The notes: generated from the letters alone by a model not told the origin. Counted from the stretch's first letter, positions 26,588-35,278 are shown. The stretch: DNA of 40,864 nucleotides from an uncultured Bacteroidales bacterium (GCA_937907165.1 CALCUH010000047.1:1-40864); one strand, 5' to 3'. Numbers and translations are program-made.

Positions 26588-28519
26588 TTACTTCTTGACA
26601 AATTTTAAATTCTCTTTTTGTGGCGTGACTGCGATGTAGGCTTTGCCGTCGGACAATGCCTCTTGGCTGACCGCACGTCCCTCCATATCGAAGAACTGGG
26701 CGTCCTTCAACGTTTTGATTTTGTCATAGTCGACATAGTCCTTCAGTCCTACCGAACTGTGCGATGCAAATTTCAGCCAATCGATGTTCACATAGCTTCC
26801 CACTATCTCCACTTTGAGAATGTGTTCTCCCTTTTCCAATTGAAACGTGCCGACATTAGTCTCCTCGTAAACGGACCAATCCTCACAGGTCTGGGGAATC
26901 GTGTAGTCCTCGGTCAATTGTTGGTTGTCGAGATAGAGCTTGAAGCCCTCCGTCTCACCACCGTCCGAAACATAAGCCGTGACGTCATATTCGCCACTCT
27001 CCTCAACGTTCACCGTATATTCCAACCATTCGCCCTTCTCCGTATAACCGATCGCGAGACCGTCGCCGTTCTTCACGACATCTACTCCCTCGTCCGTACG
27101 AAAATTACCATCGCCCTTGTTGCTATCATCATTATCGTAGTAGGAAAACCCCTGTCCTGCCTCATCGTAATTCTCCGCTTCAATCTTACCGGGAATTGTG
27201 GCAGTCACATTCTTATAAGGGTTCTGAGGCACGTTCACCGGCGTGATATAGACCCTGTATCCGTACAACTCGCTCTCGATTCTCACAGGAACGGTAAGGC
27301 TTCCTCCGTTGATGGCCATATCGGACTCTGAGACCAATTCAGTACCGTTGACAGGCGTGTTGATGCTCTTCCAAGTGACGCGTTCCACCCTTACCCTTAC
27401 GGTACCGCCGAGGAAGTCAGGGAAGTTATTAAAGACCACATTCACGTCTCCGACAGAATTTCCTCCCAAGACTAAGCTCGCACAGTAGTGTTTCTTGTCG
27501 ACGGAAGCGAAACCGTCCACGCCCTCGCTCCTATCGTTCGGAGGCGTCACGTTAGCCATATAGCCCTCCATGTCACCATACCATTTGTAGAGCCACCAGC
27601 CTCCGCCTTTTTGTCCGTTGTCGGTAAGCAAGCTACCCAACCGTCCCGGATGCGGCACATGCCACCAAGAGATGGTCGCGCTCTCCACATTGTATCTTTC
27701 GAACTTGGCGATGAAAGGCACGGAATAACCCGGGCAACCTTCATACTGCTGTTTGCTGGATTCCGAACCCGCACAATACTCGTTGATGCAATACGGACGT
27801 TCCGGAATACCCAAATCCTGTTGCGCCTTACGCACAGCGTTCACCGCATCCACGAATCCGCCGCTTCCCCATTGGTGCCAGCAGATAAGGTCAGGCAAAC
27901 AATTGTTCTCCTTACAGAATTTGAGGAAAGTCCTCATCCTGGAATCGTTGTAATAAGCCATACAAGGTCCAACGATCTTCGTGTTAGGGTCCAGTTTACG
28001 GAGCAACTCGTAAGTCGGCTTCCAAACCGTGGAATTGATGTCTCCGTTAGAGTTGTTCCACGTTCCGTCCGGTTCGTTCCAGATCACGTAACTATGGATA
28101 TTGTCCACCCCTTCGGAGAATCTTCTCTTCACCTGAGTCTCAACGGCGCTCAGCCAAGTTTGCAAACCCGGCCATTTGTAAGGCCAGTTAGGCAAGTAGT
28201 CGGGCAATGTGATCTGCACTTGGGCAGTCGTGTTCTGCAGACGTTTCGCCACGACGTAGCCGTCACCGAACGGGTGTTGGTTACCATTCTTACCCTCTGG
28301 GGGTTGACAAAACATGTGAGGTTTCAGAGGGGCGACCATCTCCTCTATATTAGCAGGTTCATTCTCCGTCATACCATATAAGGAACCTGACGCGCAATGA
28401 GTCACGGGACGAATACTATCCCCCAAGTCCACCTTCAACGTTTGCGCGGCAAACATATTTAAAGATGGCGCCAGTAGCGATGCTACTAAAATTGTGATGT
28501 GTTTAAGATTACAGTTCAT
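26588..28519 (-). CDS. Secreted clan GH-A glycoside hydrolase (GH39-like) with CBM6
   Basis: A 643-residue protein with a signal peptide (about 1-25, ending MFAA). The catalytic region, about 26-430, has a clan GH-A look: acid/base candidate E149 in VIWNEPDGTW, nucleophile candidate E247 in CINEYC, and WHQWGSGGF and ISWWH between or after them. I recall similar proteins in actinomycetes and Bacteroidota, but I cannot name the family with certainty; GH39-like is the closest guess. Residues about 443-587 are a CBM6 (GKIEAENYD, GDGNFRTDEGVDV, GYTEKGEWLEYTVNV, VNIDWLKF), which usually binds xylan or beta-glucan. The last 45 residues may be a degenerate class A T9SS tail. The likely substrate is a plant cell-wall polysaccharide; the exact linkage is unknown. 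Confidence 0.82.
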   Translation of the reverse strand: MNCNLKHITILVASLLAPSLNMFAAQTLKVDLGDSIRPVTHCASGSLYGMTENEPANIEEMVAPLKPHMFCQPPEGKNGNQHPFGDGYVVAKRLQNTTAQVQITLPDYLPNWPYKWPGLQTWLSAVETQVKRRFSEGVDNIHSYVIWNEPDGTWNNSNGDINSTVWKPTYELLRKLDPNTKIVGPCMAYYNDSRMRTFLKFCKENNCLPDLICWHQWGSGGFVDAVNAVRKAQQDLGIPERPYCINEYCAGSESSKQQYEGCPGYSVPFIAKFERYNVESATISWWHVPHPGRLGSLLTDNGQKGGGWWLYKWYGDMEGYMANVTPPNDRSEGVDGFASVDKKHYCASLVLGGNSVGDVNVVFNNFPDFLGGTVRVRVERVTWKSINTPVNGTELVSESDMAINGGSLTVPVRIESELYGYRVYITPVNVPQNPYKNVTATIPGKIEAENYDEAGQGFSYYDNDDSNKGDGNFRTDEGVDVVKNGDGLAIGYTEKGEWLEYTVNVEESGEYDVTAYVSDGGETEGFKLYLDNQQLTEDYTIPQTCEDWSVYEETNVGTFQLEKGEHILKVEIVGSYVNIDWLKFASHSSVGLKDYVDYDKIKTLKDAQFFDMEGRAVSQEALSDGKAYIAVTPQKENLKFVKK

Positions 28520-28551
28520 GGCAGCTCATTTTTTTGTTAAACGTTACAACG

Positions 28552-28559
28552 CAAAGGTA
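28552..28559 (-). promoter_or_regulatory. -7 promoter box of the GH-A/CBM6 gene
   Basis: On the minus strand this reads TACCTTTG, matching TAnnTTTG, 33 bases before the ATG. No -33 TTTG is seen at 19-21 bases. The rest of the intergenic stretch to 28745 is AT-rich with nothing else recognisable. Confidence 0.5.
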
Positions 28560-28745
28560 TGCGTCCATCACTTTGTAGGATATGAGAAGAGTTCCAAAAA
28601 TTATAAATTTTGAATCGGTCCCCATCCCGAAATCATTGATTCAAAAATCCTAAAAAAACATCATCAAGGTTATACAAACACCTTAAATATAAGCATTTCC
28701 GACGAAAATTCCACATTTTTAGAATATAAATAATAAATCAAAAAG

Positions 28746-28766
28746 GGAGGAAACGATATCCCCCCT
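28746..28766 (-). terminator. Terminator of the DUF4139/TonB-domain operon
   Basis: On the minus strand GGGGGGA pairs with TCCTCCC (one mismatch) around a short loop, followed by a TTTTT run. It lies about 70 bases after the last stop of the operon. Confidence 0.65.
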
Positions 28767-28833
28767 CTAACAATTATTTTAAATATATTGATTGATTATA
28801 TATTCTAAAAGTAGATTTTTTTTATTCTAATCC

Positions 28834-29301
28834 CTATTTATATTTTGCCCTCAACCGTTTCATAGCCTTATCCGTCGGTGTCTCCTTCAGTTGGAAGATG
28901 AAGGGCTGCTTAACATAGGAATCGCAAACCTTTCCCTCCCTTTTGGCGGGCGTCCATTTCGGCATCAGTTTGATGAGGCGGTTGACCTCGTCGGTAAACT
29001 GGGGATGGGTGCTGCAAATAAATTCAGGCTGGGTGACGGTACCGTCTTTGCGGACGATGAAACGAACGATAACGGCCGTCTGCACCCCCGCATTCTTCGC
29101 CACCTTCGGATACCTGAGGTTCTTGGCGATAAAATTGTCCCATGCGACGCTCCCTCCCGGAAAGGCAGCCTTCCGGTCCACAAGGGTATAGACCGTATCG
29201 CTCTTCGCCTCTACCGCAGGCTTAGCCGTCTGCTGGGCGGAGAGGGTGACAAACGGTCCCCAAACCATCGCCCACAAAATATATCTTTTCAATAGATTCA
29301 T
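28834..29301 (-). CDS. Secreted TonB C-terminal-domain protein without membrane anchor
   Basis: A 155-residue protein. The first 22 residues (MNLLKRYILWAMVWGPFVTLSA) look like a cleavable signal peptide, followed by QQ. Residues about 55-140 match the TonB C-terminal fold: FPGG near the start, RYPKVAKNAGVQTAVIVRF, VRKDGTV, then MPKWTPAKREGK and a KQPFIFQL strand. Classical TonB has an uncleaved anchor and a long Pro-rich spanner; here there is no spanner beyond about 30 residues. It is the last gene of a three-gene operon, 24 bases after a DUF4139 gene. A periplasmic role binding a TonB-box partner is inferred. Stand-alone TonB-CTD proteins of this kind are common in Bacteroidota and mostly uncharacterised. 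Confidence 0.82.
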   Translation of the reverse strand: MNLLKRYILWAMVWGPFVTLSAQQTAKPAVEAKSDTVYTLVDRKAAFPGGSVAWDNFIAKNLRYPKVAKNAGVQTAVIVRFIVRKDGTVTQPEFICSTHPQFTDEVNRLIKLMPKWTPAKREGKVCDSYVKQPFIFQLKETPTDKAMKRLRAKYK

Positions 29302-29325
29302 TCAACTCTTTTGTTTAGACAAAAA

Positions 29326-31191
29326 CTAATCCACTTGGATGCTTCTGTTCTTAGACTTCACCGAATAAGAGAATTTCAGTTCCTTCTTCTCACCCGCCTT
29401 CAAATTGAGTTTCCAAGTGAGTTTACCCTCCTTCTCGTCCACCTCGGCGCCACCATTGTTCACCAATTCCACCTTGATATCCTCCTCCGTGGAGACCGGG
29501 AACTGATCCTCCACCGTGATTTTCACCGATGTGGATTTGTTGTTCTTCACCGTAATCATCCACTCGCGCTCCACCTTGTCGGACGTCTTGATTAGGTTCT
29601 TGGACGAATAGGTCCTCATATCTTTGCGGTCCACAGCCAACTCCTTGTCCTTACCGATGGAGAGGTTGAGCGTGTCCTCGACCTGGCGGGCGTTGATGAA
29701 ACTCTCGCCCATATACATATTGTTGAGGAAGAGTTTGACGCTACCATCGAGCAGATCCAACTTCTTCCAGTTAGGGATGGAAGCCACCAAATAGACATCC
29801 TTAGAGAGTTTTGGCACCGCATAATAGTTATACTCCGCATCGACGGAGAGATTTTTCACCACCACCTCATGGTCGGCGCCGTCGTCCGGTATGTTGTTCT
29901 TACCCGGAACCTTATCAACCGTGTTACGGATGCTCATCTGCGGGATATTCGCCTCCATGCCGCTATTGAATGCCGCATTTGAGGAGAGGCGCACCATCCT
30001 ATTCTGTGCGATGTAGTTGTCGTATCTCAGGGAAACGTTCGCCTCCGTGACCTTAGAGCCGATATCGTCCATGCTCACGTTCCTCACCACCACGTTCTCG
30101 CCGTTGACCGAACATGAAGTGTTGAAGTAGCCTGAGAAACTATATTCCACCTTGCTTCCTTTCGGAACCAATAACTCATAATAGCCGTTCTCGTCGGTTT
30201 CCGTCTTACGGTCTTCGTCCGAAGTGACCAAAGCGCCCTTCAATGGTCCTTTCGAGTCACGCACCACACCCATCACCTTGAGGAAAGGATTACCCGTTTG
30301 CGTCGTGTGGATTACCCTGCCGACGTAAGTTCCGTTAGGCACGATGTACCTACCCAACTCAGGCTTCTCGTTGCTCACGCTCGGATCGTTTTGGGACAAA
30401 GAGAGCTTCACGTCCTTCCATTCCTCCTTGCTGGCCTGACTGATATAGGCTTTTTGAACCAAATGGAGCTTAGTGTCATTCCTATTGATGCGCGCCTCAT
30501 AGAAAGGCATCCACGCCGCATTGTTCACGAAGTAGCGGATATCAAGGTCACAATTGGTGGCATACGGAGCCTCCAACTTCACGATCAGGAAGCTCATCGG
30601 CTCCATCTGCTTCTCGTAGAGAAGATTCATCTTTTGTTCAATCTTCGTGAGTTCGTCCTGGCACTCCTTGATGCGCTGCTGGTAATTATATTGCATGGTG
30701 ATGATCTCGTTCAAATCCTTGCGGACATAAGAGGCGATTCCCTGCAAAGTAGGGGCTGAGAAACCATTCTCACCGCCAATATTGTCGCTCTTCAAAAGGA
30801 GATTGCGTTCCTTGTCCAAGACCGAGCTCTTGCCCATCATCATATCGATGGAGTCACGCAAAATGGCTGAACGTTTGGTGAGCGTCACCACCTCCTTGCC
30901 GATCTGCTTACGGCTCGGCACCTCCACATCGTAGTCGATGGTGGCGAGCGTCGCGCTGCCGCCCTTCACGCCCACTTGAACGGAACTCTGGTCCAGCATA
31001 GGGGTGAGCAACGGAACCTTCACCTCCGTGACTCCGCTATTGACGTTCACGTTTGCGGTACGATTAACCATGGCGCCCGTAGCGTAAACCATCACCTCCT
31101 TGATCTTCGAGTTAGCCTCAACAGGCGCGGCCATTCCCGCCAGGGAATAGAGTGAAAAACATCCCGCCAATAATATTCTTTCTATCTTCAT
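29326..31191 (-). CDS. DUF4139 (MuiA-family) protein with carboxypeptidase-regulatory-like insert
   Basis: About 621 residues from the ATG at 31191, preferred over 31206 because GGAAAG precedes it and MKIERILLAGCFSLYSLAGMAA is then a compact signal peptide. The N-terminal DUF4140-like region (VMVYATGAMVNRTANV, VTEVKVPLLTP) is followed by a coiled-coil-like helix (about 130-200) and the DUF4139 beta region (LDIRYFVNNAAWMPFYEARI, EEWKDVKLSLSQNDPS). A carboxypeptidase-D-regulatory-like domain follows (KVMGVVRDSKGPLKGALVTS, about 305-375), then the C-terminal DUF4139 part with WMITVKNN and WKLNLKAGEKKELKFSYSV. Function of the family is unknown; the name comes from the mucoidy inhibitor A homologue. 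It is a paralogue of the upstream gene. Confidence 0.85.
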   Translation of the reverse strand: MKIERILLAGCFSLYSLAGMAAPVEANSKIKEVMVYATGAMVNRTANVNVNSGVTEVKVPLLTPMLDQSSVQVGVKGGSATLATIDYDVEVPSRKQIGKEVVTLTKRSAILRDSIDMMMGKSSVLDKERNLLLKSDNIGGENGFSAPTLQGIASYVRKDLNEIITMQYNYQQRIKECQDELTKIEQKMNLLYEKQMEPMSFLIVKLEAPYATNCDLDIRYFVNNAAWMPFYEARINRNDTKLHLVQKAYISQASKEEWKDVKLSLSQNDPSVSNEKPELGRYIVPNGTYVGRVIHTTQTGNPFLKVMGVVRDSKGPLKGALVTSDEDRKTETDENGYYELLVPKGSKVEYSFSGYFNTSCSVNGENVVVRNVSMDDIGSKVTEANVSLRYDNYIAQNRMVRLSSNAAFNSGMEANIPQMSIRNTVDKVPGKNNIPDDGADHEVVVKNLSVDAEYNYYAVPKLSKDVYLVASIPNWKKLDLLDGSVKLFLNNMYMGESFINARQVEDTLNLSIGKDKELAVDRKDMRTYSSKNLIKTSDKVEREWMITVKNNKSTSVKITVEDQFPVSTEEDIKVELVNNGGAEVDEKEGKLTWKLNLKAGEKKELKFSYSVKSKNRSIQVD

Positions 31192-31215
31192 ATATTTTCT
31201 TTCCATGCTATTCTA

Positions 31216-33654
31216 TTATAAATCATTACTATACAATAATTTATTGTAGTCATAATCGTTTTTCAATGTGACTTCATAGGTGACGTTGATCTCCTTTTTC
31301 TCGCCAGGCGCCAAATGGATGTTCCACTGAAGAATACCCTCCTTCTCGTTCACCTTCGCGCTGTCCGATTGGATAAGTTCCACCTTCGCCTTGTCATTGG
31401 TAGCCACCGGAATCTGCTCCTCCAGATTGATATCCACGGCCATCTCCTTATTATTCTTCACCGTAATCAGCCACTCCCTCGTGATCTTATTGTTCTTCAA
31501 GAGGTTCTTGCGACGGTTAGTCGATTTCAAAGTACGCTCCACGGCGATATTTCGCTCCACGCCCACAGAGAAGCGCAACGTATCTTGTATCTCGTTCGGC
31601 GTCCAGAAAGACTCGCCTATGTAAGTGTTATTGAGGAAAATGCGGAGTTTGCCTTTCAACAGTTCGTAGTCTCTCCAGTGTGGCACCTCCGCCAACATGT
31701 AGACATTAGGCGTGATCTTAGGCGCCGCATAATAAGAGTACTTAGCTGGGATGGATTCCGTGCTGAGCAGCGCCTCATGCTCCGAACCGTCGGAAGGGAT
31801 GGTGTTGAGCGACGTCGCCTCCGCCGTATAATCCTGCAGTTTAGAGAAAGTGGAGAGGTAAAGACCTGAACCCACTTGCGCCCCCTTCTTGGTAGTGATT
31901 ATGATGACACCGTCCGCCGCGCGTGAACCATAGATGGCGGTAGCGGAAGCGTCTCGAAGCACCTCCATAGAGAGGATATCTTCGGGATTGATGCTCGCCA
32001 ACGGATTTCCTCCATACTGATTGTTAGCATCATCAAGCGGCATGCCATCCACAATGTACAATGGATTGGAAGCTCCTGTCAAAGATGAAACGCCATGGAT
32101 ACGAACAGATTCTTTTGCACCTGGTTGACCAGAAGAAGATACTTTCACACCACTTACACTTCCTGCCAAAGCTCGGTCGACAGAAGCAACCGAACCCGTC
32201 CTATCACTCTTACGTACTTTCCCATAACCTGTTTCAACCAGAATCTCCTCCAACTCCTCATCAAATTGCTCAAGGACAATGTTTAACACCCTTGAAGCGA
32301 GATCTGGGGTAACCTTAATTGTTTTGGTCCTATACCCCCAAAAACTAATTTCAAGGATATGACCCACCTGTACAGACATTTCAAAATTTCCCTCTGAGTC
32401 AGTCGTCTCAAAATTATTAGGATCACTTTTATCCACAACATCGGCACCAGGTAACGGACCCGATTCATCACTTACCTTACCTCTGATATCGATACCCTTG
32501 CCATAGATTTTCTGCGAGTTCTCGTTCATCGTCACATTAATCACCATGGAATTACCTCGGATAGACTCCGTCTTCGTATTATGGGTAGCGTGGGTGAACG
32601 TCAGTTGAGAACCTTCCGGCACCATAATGCTGTAAAAACCGGAAGCGTCCGTCTGGGTAGTGACGCGGGTCTCGGCGCAAGTCACCAAAACACCCTCGAT
32701 GCTTCCCTTGTTATCACGCACATTACCCATCACCTTGATCATCCTATTCCCGGTTGAAGGATTAAGGCTATTTTTATAAGCTTGATTATAAGGCAATGTG
32801 TAGCGTTGCAATTCAGGCTTGGCATTGTTGTCGGATGGATTGGTACGGGTGACAGTCATCTTCACGTCCTTCCACTCCTCCTTGGATTTTTGAAGCACCA
32901 TCACCTTCTTGGTCACCTCCAAGGATGGTTGATCCTCCGCGACCCTCAACTCGTAGAAAGGAGTCCATTCCGCCTCCTTTACCGTATAGGTGATCTCCAC
33001 ATCGGTCTCCGCCTCGCCCTTCGAGACGAGAGAGACATAGACCACGCTCTTCGGCATCATGGCACGTTCGTCCAACAGGCGAATTTGCTGATTGATGCTT
33101 TGACGCTCCAATTCAAACTTCTTACGCTTCTGTTTATAGCCGAGTTGCAGGTCGACGATCTCGTCGAGATCCTTTCTCAGGTAAGCGGCGACACCACTCA
33201 AGCGCTCCGCATCGAAACCTTTCTTCCCTCCTATGTTATTGTTTCTCAACAATATGCTTCTCTCATTATCCAATACGCTACTGAAAGACTCAATAAGAGA
33301 GAGGGAATCCGCCAGACGGGAAGAAAGTTTACCCAAAGAATCGTTTTTCACCGATATCTCCGCACGATTAGGCATCACCAAATCGACGTCCACCTTCCCC
33401 AAAGAGATGTCCGTATTGGTGATTCCCACCTGTATGGTTTTCTTATCGAGCACGGGGCTCAGCATAGGGAGTTTCAGGATAGTCACGCCGTCGGGAACCT
33501 TCACGTGCGCCTTACGGCTGACCAGCGCACCCTGTTTATAGACCGTCACCGTCTTGACTTCGGAATTGACCGTCAACGTGTCCGCCCAGAGATGCTGGGA
33601 AAACAACGAGACGAGCAATAAGGTGACAAGTGACGCAATGCTTCTCTTTATCAT
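31216..33654 (-). CDS. DUF4139 (MuiA-family) protein with embedded TonB-receptor plug domain
   Basis: An 812-residue secreted protein. Order: signal peptide (1-24), DUF4140-like N-domain (25-95), helical segment (105-200) and the first half of DUF4139 (215-290, EAEWTPFYELRV). A first carboxypeptidase-regulatory-like domain (305-375) is followed by a second (388-462: IRGKVSDESGPLPGADVVD). Then comes a SusC-type plug domain (463-592) with a TonB-box-like EEILVETGYGKVRKSDRTG, GVKVSSSGQPGAKESVRIHG, NPLYIVDGMPL, SMEVLRDASATAIYGSRAA and GVIIITTKKG. The C-terminal DUF4139 half (600-798) completes the protein. No outer-membrane barrel follows the plug. Its neighbour at 29326-31191 has the same frame without the second regulatory domain and plug. 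It is the first gene of the operon. The role is unknown; the plug suggests protein-protein contact with TonB-like partners. Confidence 0.87.
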   Translation of the reverse strand: MIKRSIASLVTLLLVSLFSQHLWADTLTVNSEVKTVTVYKQGALVSRKAHVKVPDGVTILKLPMLSPVLDKKTIQVGITNTDISLGKVDVDLVMPNRAEISVKNDSLGKLSSRLADSLSLIESFSSVLDNERSILLRNNNIGGKKGFDAERLSGVAAYLRKDLDEIVDLQLGYKQKRKKFELERQSINQQIRLLDERAMMPKSVVYVSLVSKGEAETDVEITYTVKEAEWTPFYELRVAEDQPSLEVTKKVMVLQKSKEEWKDVKMTVTRTNPSDNNAKPELQRYTLPYNQAYKNSLNPSTGNRMIKVMGNVRDNKGSIEGVLVTCAETRVTTQTDASGFYSIMVPEGSQLTFTHATHNTKTESIRGNSMVINVTMNENSQKIYGKGIDIRGKVSDESGPLPGADVVDKSDPNNFETTDSEGNFEMSVQVGHILEISFWGYRTKTIKVTPDLASRVLNIVLEQFDEELEEILVETGYGKVRKSDRTGSVASVDRALAGSVSGVKVSSSGQPGAKESVRIHGVSSLTGASNPLYIVDGMPLDDANNQYGGNPLASINPEDILSMEVLRDASATAIYGSRAADGVIIITTKKGAQVGSGLYLSTFSKLQDYTAEATSLNTIPSDGSEHEALLSTESIPAKYSYYAAPKITPNVYMLAEVPHWRDYELLKGKLRIFLNNTYIGESFWTPNEIQDTLRFSVGVERNIAVERTLKSTNRRKNLLKNNKITREWLITVKNNKEMAVDINLEEQIPVATNDKAKVELIQSDSAKVNEKEGILQWNIHLAPGEKKEINVTYEVTLKNDYDYNKLLYSNDL

Positions 33655-33707
33655 TCGATTATAAAATTATTTACAACAAAAAACGCTTTCACAAAAACCG
33701 CATTTGA

Positions 33708-33740
33708 CAAAGATAATAATTTTTGTCACGTAATATCAAA
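33708..33740 (-). promoter_or_regulatory. Promoter of the DUF4139/TonB-domain operon
   Basis: On the minus strand TTTG (33737-33740), a 21-base spacer and TATCTTTG (33708-33715) give a full Bacteroidota promoter, about 55 bases before the first start codon. Confidence 0.75.
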
Positions 33741-33847
33741 ATAATGGTTTTATGGTTTTGCAAATTCATCATCCATCATTCAAAATTCATAATTGAATAT
33801 TACCTTCGCGCCCGAAAACAAAAAACGAACATTTAAGTATAAATGTC

Positions 33848-35011
33848 ATGAGTTCCAATACGATCACAGCGACCAAACACCACGCGCGGTACGCCCTATT
33901 GACACAATATTTCATGATGGGGTTCGTCTACGCCTCCCTCGTCACCCGCTATCCCGGCATCAACGCCCACTACGGCATGTCCATCCGCGAGTTGAGCTAC
34001 ATTCCGCTGAGCATGGCCATCGGCTCGCTCATCATCACCCCCTTCTGCTGCCACCTCTCGGCACGTTTCGGGAGCAAGAAACTGACGGCGATGAGCTACG
34101 TCTACATGCTGCTGCTCCCGCTGATGACGCTCATCCCCTATAAGATATTAGTATTCCCCTTCTGCGCCATCTACGGCATGTTCGTGACCATCACCGACGT
34201 GGCGATCAACGGGAACTCCATCCTTGTGGAGAACGCCTACAAACGTCCGGTCGTCTCGATGTTCCACGCCCTCTACTACGTGGGAGTCTGCTGCGGAGCG
34301 CTCCTCAGCATCCTCTTCATCACCTCCGGGCAACCGATCTACGTCCACCATCTCTGCGTGGCGCTCTTCAGCATGGCGGTCATCTTTTACATCCGCCGTT
34401 TCTTCCTGCAAGAGACCGTCACGAAGGCGGAGCGCGTGGAGAAGCGTCCGCTCATCATCCTACCCAAAGGCATCTTACTGCTCATCGCCTTCATCGCCCT
34501 CTGCTCGAGGGTCACGGAAGGTAGTTTCACTAATTGGAGCACCGTCTACATGAAGACCATCGTCGAGTTTCCCGAGAACCTCGCGCCACTCGGTCTCACC
34601 ATCTACGCCGCCTTCATGGCGATAGGCAGGTCGTTCGGCGACAGGATACGCAAGCGATACAGCGACCCCGCCATCCTATTCGGCAGCTGCATCGTCACAG
34701 CCGTCGGCATCTTCACCATCATCGTGAACACAAGCTTCCTCTTCGCCGCCATCGGATTCTTCATCGCAGGCTTGGGCATCTCCTGCCTCGTCCCTATCAT
34801 CTACAGCCTAGCCGGACGGCAGAAGGGCGTGAACCCGGGCATGGGCATCGCCATGGTCAACACCATCAGCAGCACCGCCTTCCTCTTCGGACCGTTCCTC
34901 ATCGGCGCCATAGCCGACGCCACCAGCATGCGCGTAGCCTACGGATACGTCTTCGGACTCACCATCATCATGACGGTGCTGACATCGATATTGAAAAAGA
35001 AAAGCCGGTAG
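33848..35011 (+). CDS. Major facilitator superfamily transporter
   Basis: A 387-residue inner-membrane protein with about twelve hydrophobic helices in the 6+6 MFS layout. The loop after helix 2 has the MFS-A-like stretch LSARFGSKK. A basic cytoplasmic loop (about 190-215, RRFFLQETVTKAERVEKR) separates the halves. TM4 contains ITDVAINGNSILVE, reminiscent of the fucose/hexose-permease-like and FucP/YbjJ-type branches. Substrate is not predictable; sugar or drug efflux are both possible. A weak promoter-like TACCTTCG (33801-33808) lies 40 bases upstream. The gene is GC-rich compared with the flanking intergenic DNA and divergent from the DUF4139 operon. Confidence 0.82.
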   Translation: MSSNTITATKHHARYALLTQYFMMGFVYASLVTRYPGINAHYGMSIRELSYIPLSMAIGSLIITPFCCHLSARFGSKKLTAMSYVYMLLLPLMTLIPYKILVFPFCAIYGMFVTITDVAINGNSILVENAYKRPVVSMFHALYYVGVCCGALLSILFITSGQPIYVHHLCVALFSMAVIFYIRRFFLQETVTKAERVEKRPLIILPKGILLLIAFIALCSRVTEGSFTNWSTVYMKTIVEFPENLAPLGLTIYAAFMAIGRSFGDRIRKRYSDPAILFGSCIVTAVGIFTIIVNTSFLFAAIGFFIAGLGISCLVPIIYSLAGRQKGVNPGMGIAMVNTISSTAFLFGPFLIGAIADATSMRVAYGYVFGLTIIMTVLTSILKKKSR

Positions 35012-35020
35012 AGCTACAAT

Positions 35021-35060
35021 CGGACGGATTATGATTTGCAACGTCTCTACGCATCGTCCG
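35021..35060 (+). terminator. Possible terminator hairpin after the MFS gene
   Basis: CGGACG pairs with CGTCCG over a 28-base loop, with two extra pairs inside. No T run follows. The loop contains GCAACGTCTCTAC, which recurs in the hairpin at 36486-36515. Confidence 0.4.
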
Positions 35061-35104
35061 TCACATAATTCGTGAATTATAAATTCAATGATTATAAATA
35101 CCCT

Positions 35105-35112
35105 TATCTTTG
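35105..35112 (+). promoter_or_regulatory. -7 promoter box upstream of a 31-codon frame
   Basis: TATCTTTG, a full TAnnTTTG match, 32 bases before an ATG at 35145. No -33 element is evident. Confidence 0.45.
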
Positions 35113-35144
35113 TCCTGTTAAATTCTATTTTTTGTTTTGTTTTT

Positions 35145-35240
35145 ATGAAAGAAAAAATTGAATCGTGCTCTACCCAATCGGAGAAGAGACAAAACTGGAA
35201 GTATCTATTCCTTCATCCGCACCAATTCACCATCCGCTGA
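35145..35240 (+). CDS. Possible 31-residue small protein
   Basis: ATG at 35145 to TGA at 35238-35240. The product starts MKEKIESCSTQSEKRQNW and ends HQFTIR. It is charged, with no membrane segment. The only support is the good promoter box upstream and its position ahead of the XRE gene. It could equally be a chance frame or the remnant of a lost gene such as a toxin partner. Confidence 0.25.
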   Translation: MKEKIESCSTQSEKRQNWKYLFLHPHQFTIR

Positions 35241-35278
35241 ATTTAGTGTAAGATATTAATTACATATTATGATTATTT

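Noticed and set aside
27488..28381. Long 297-codon plus-strand frame
   Set aside because: Antisense shadow of the GH-A/CBM6 gene, whose domains, signal peptide, promoter and terminator are clear.
31879..32268. Separate truncated susC pseudogene
   Set aside because: The plug is in frame with DUF4139 sequence on both sides and no stop or frameshift is present, so it is a domain of the larger protein.
33755..33800. AATTCAT-like low-complexity stretch as a possible repeat array
   Set aside because: Imperfect, short AT-rich sequence of the kind common in Bacteroidota intergenic DNA; no regular unit or spacer as in CRISPR.
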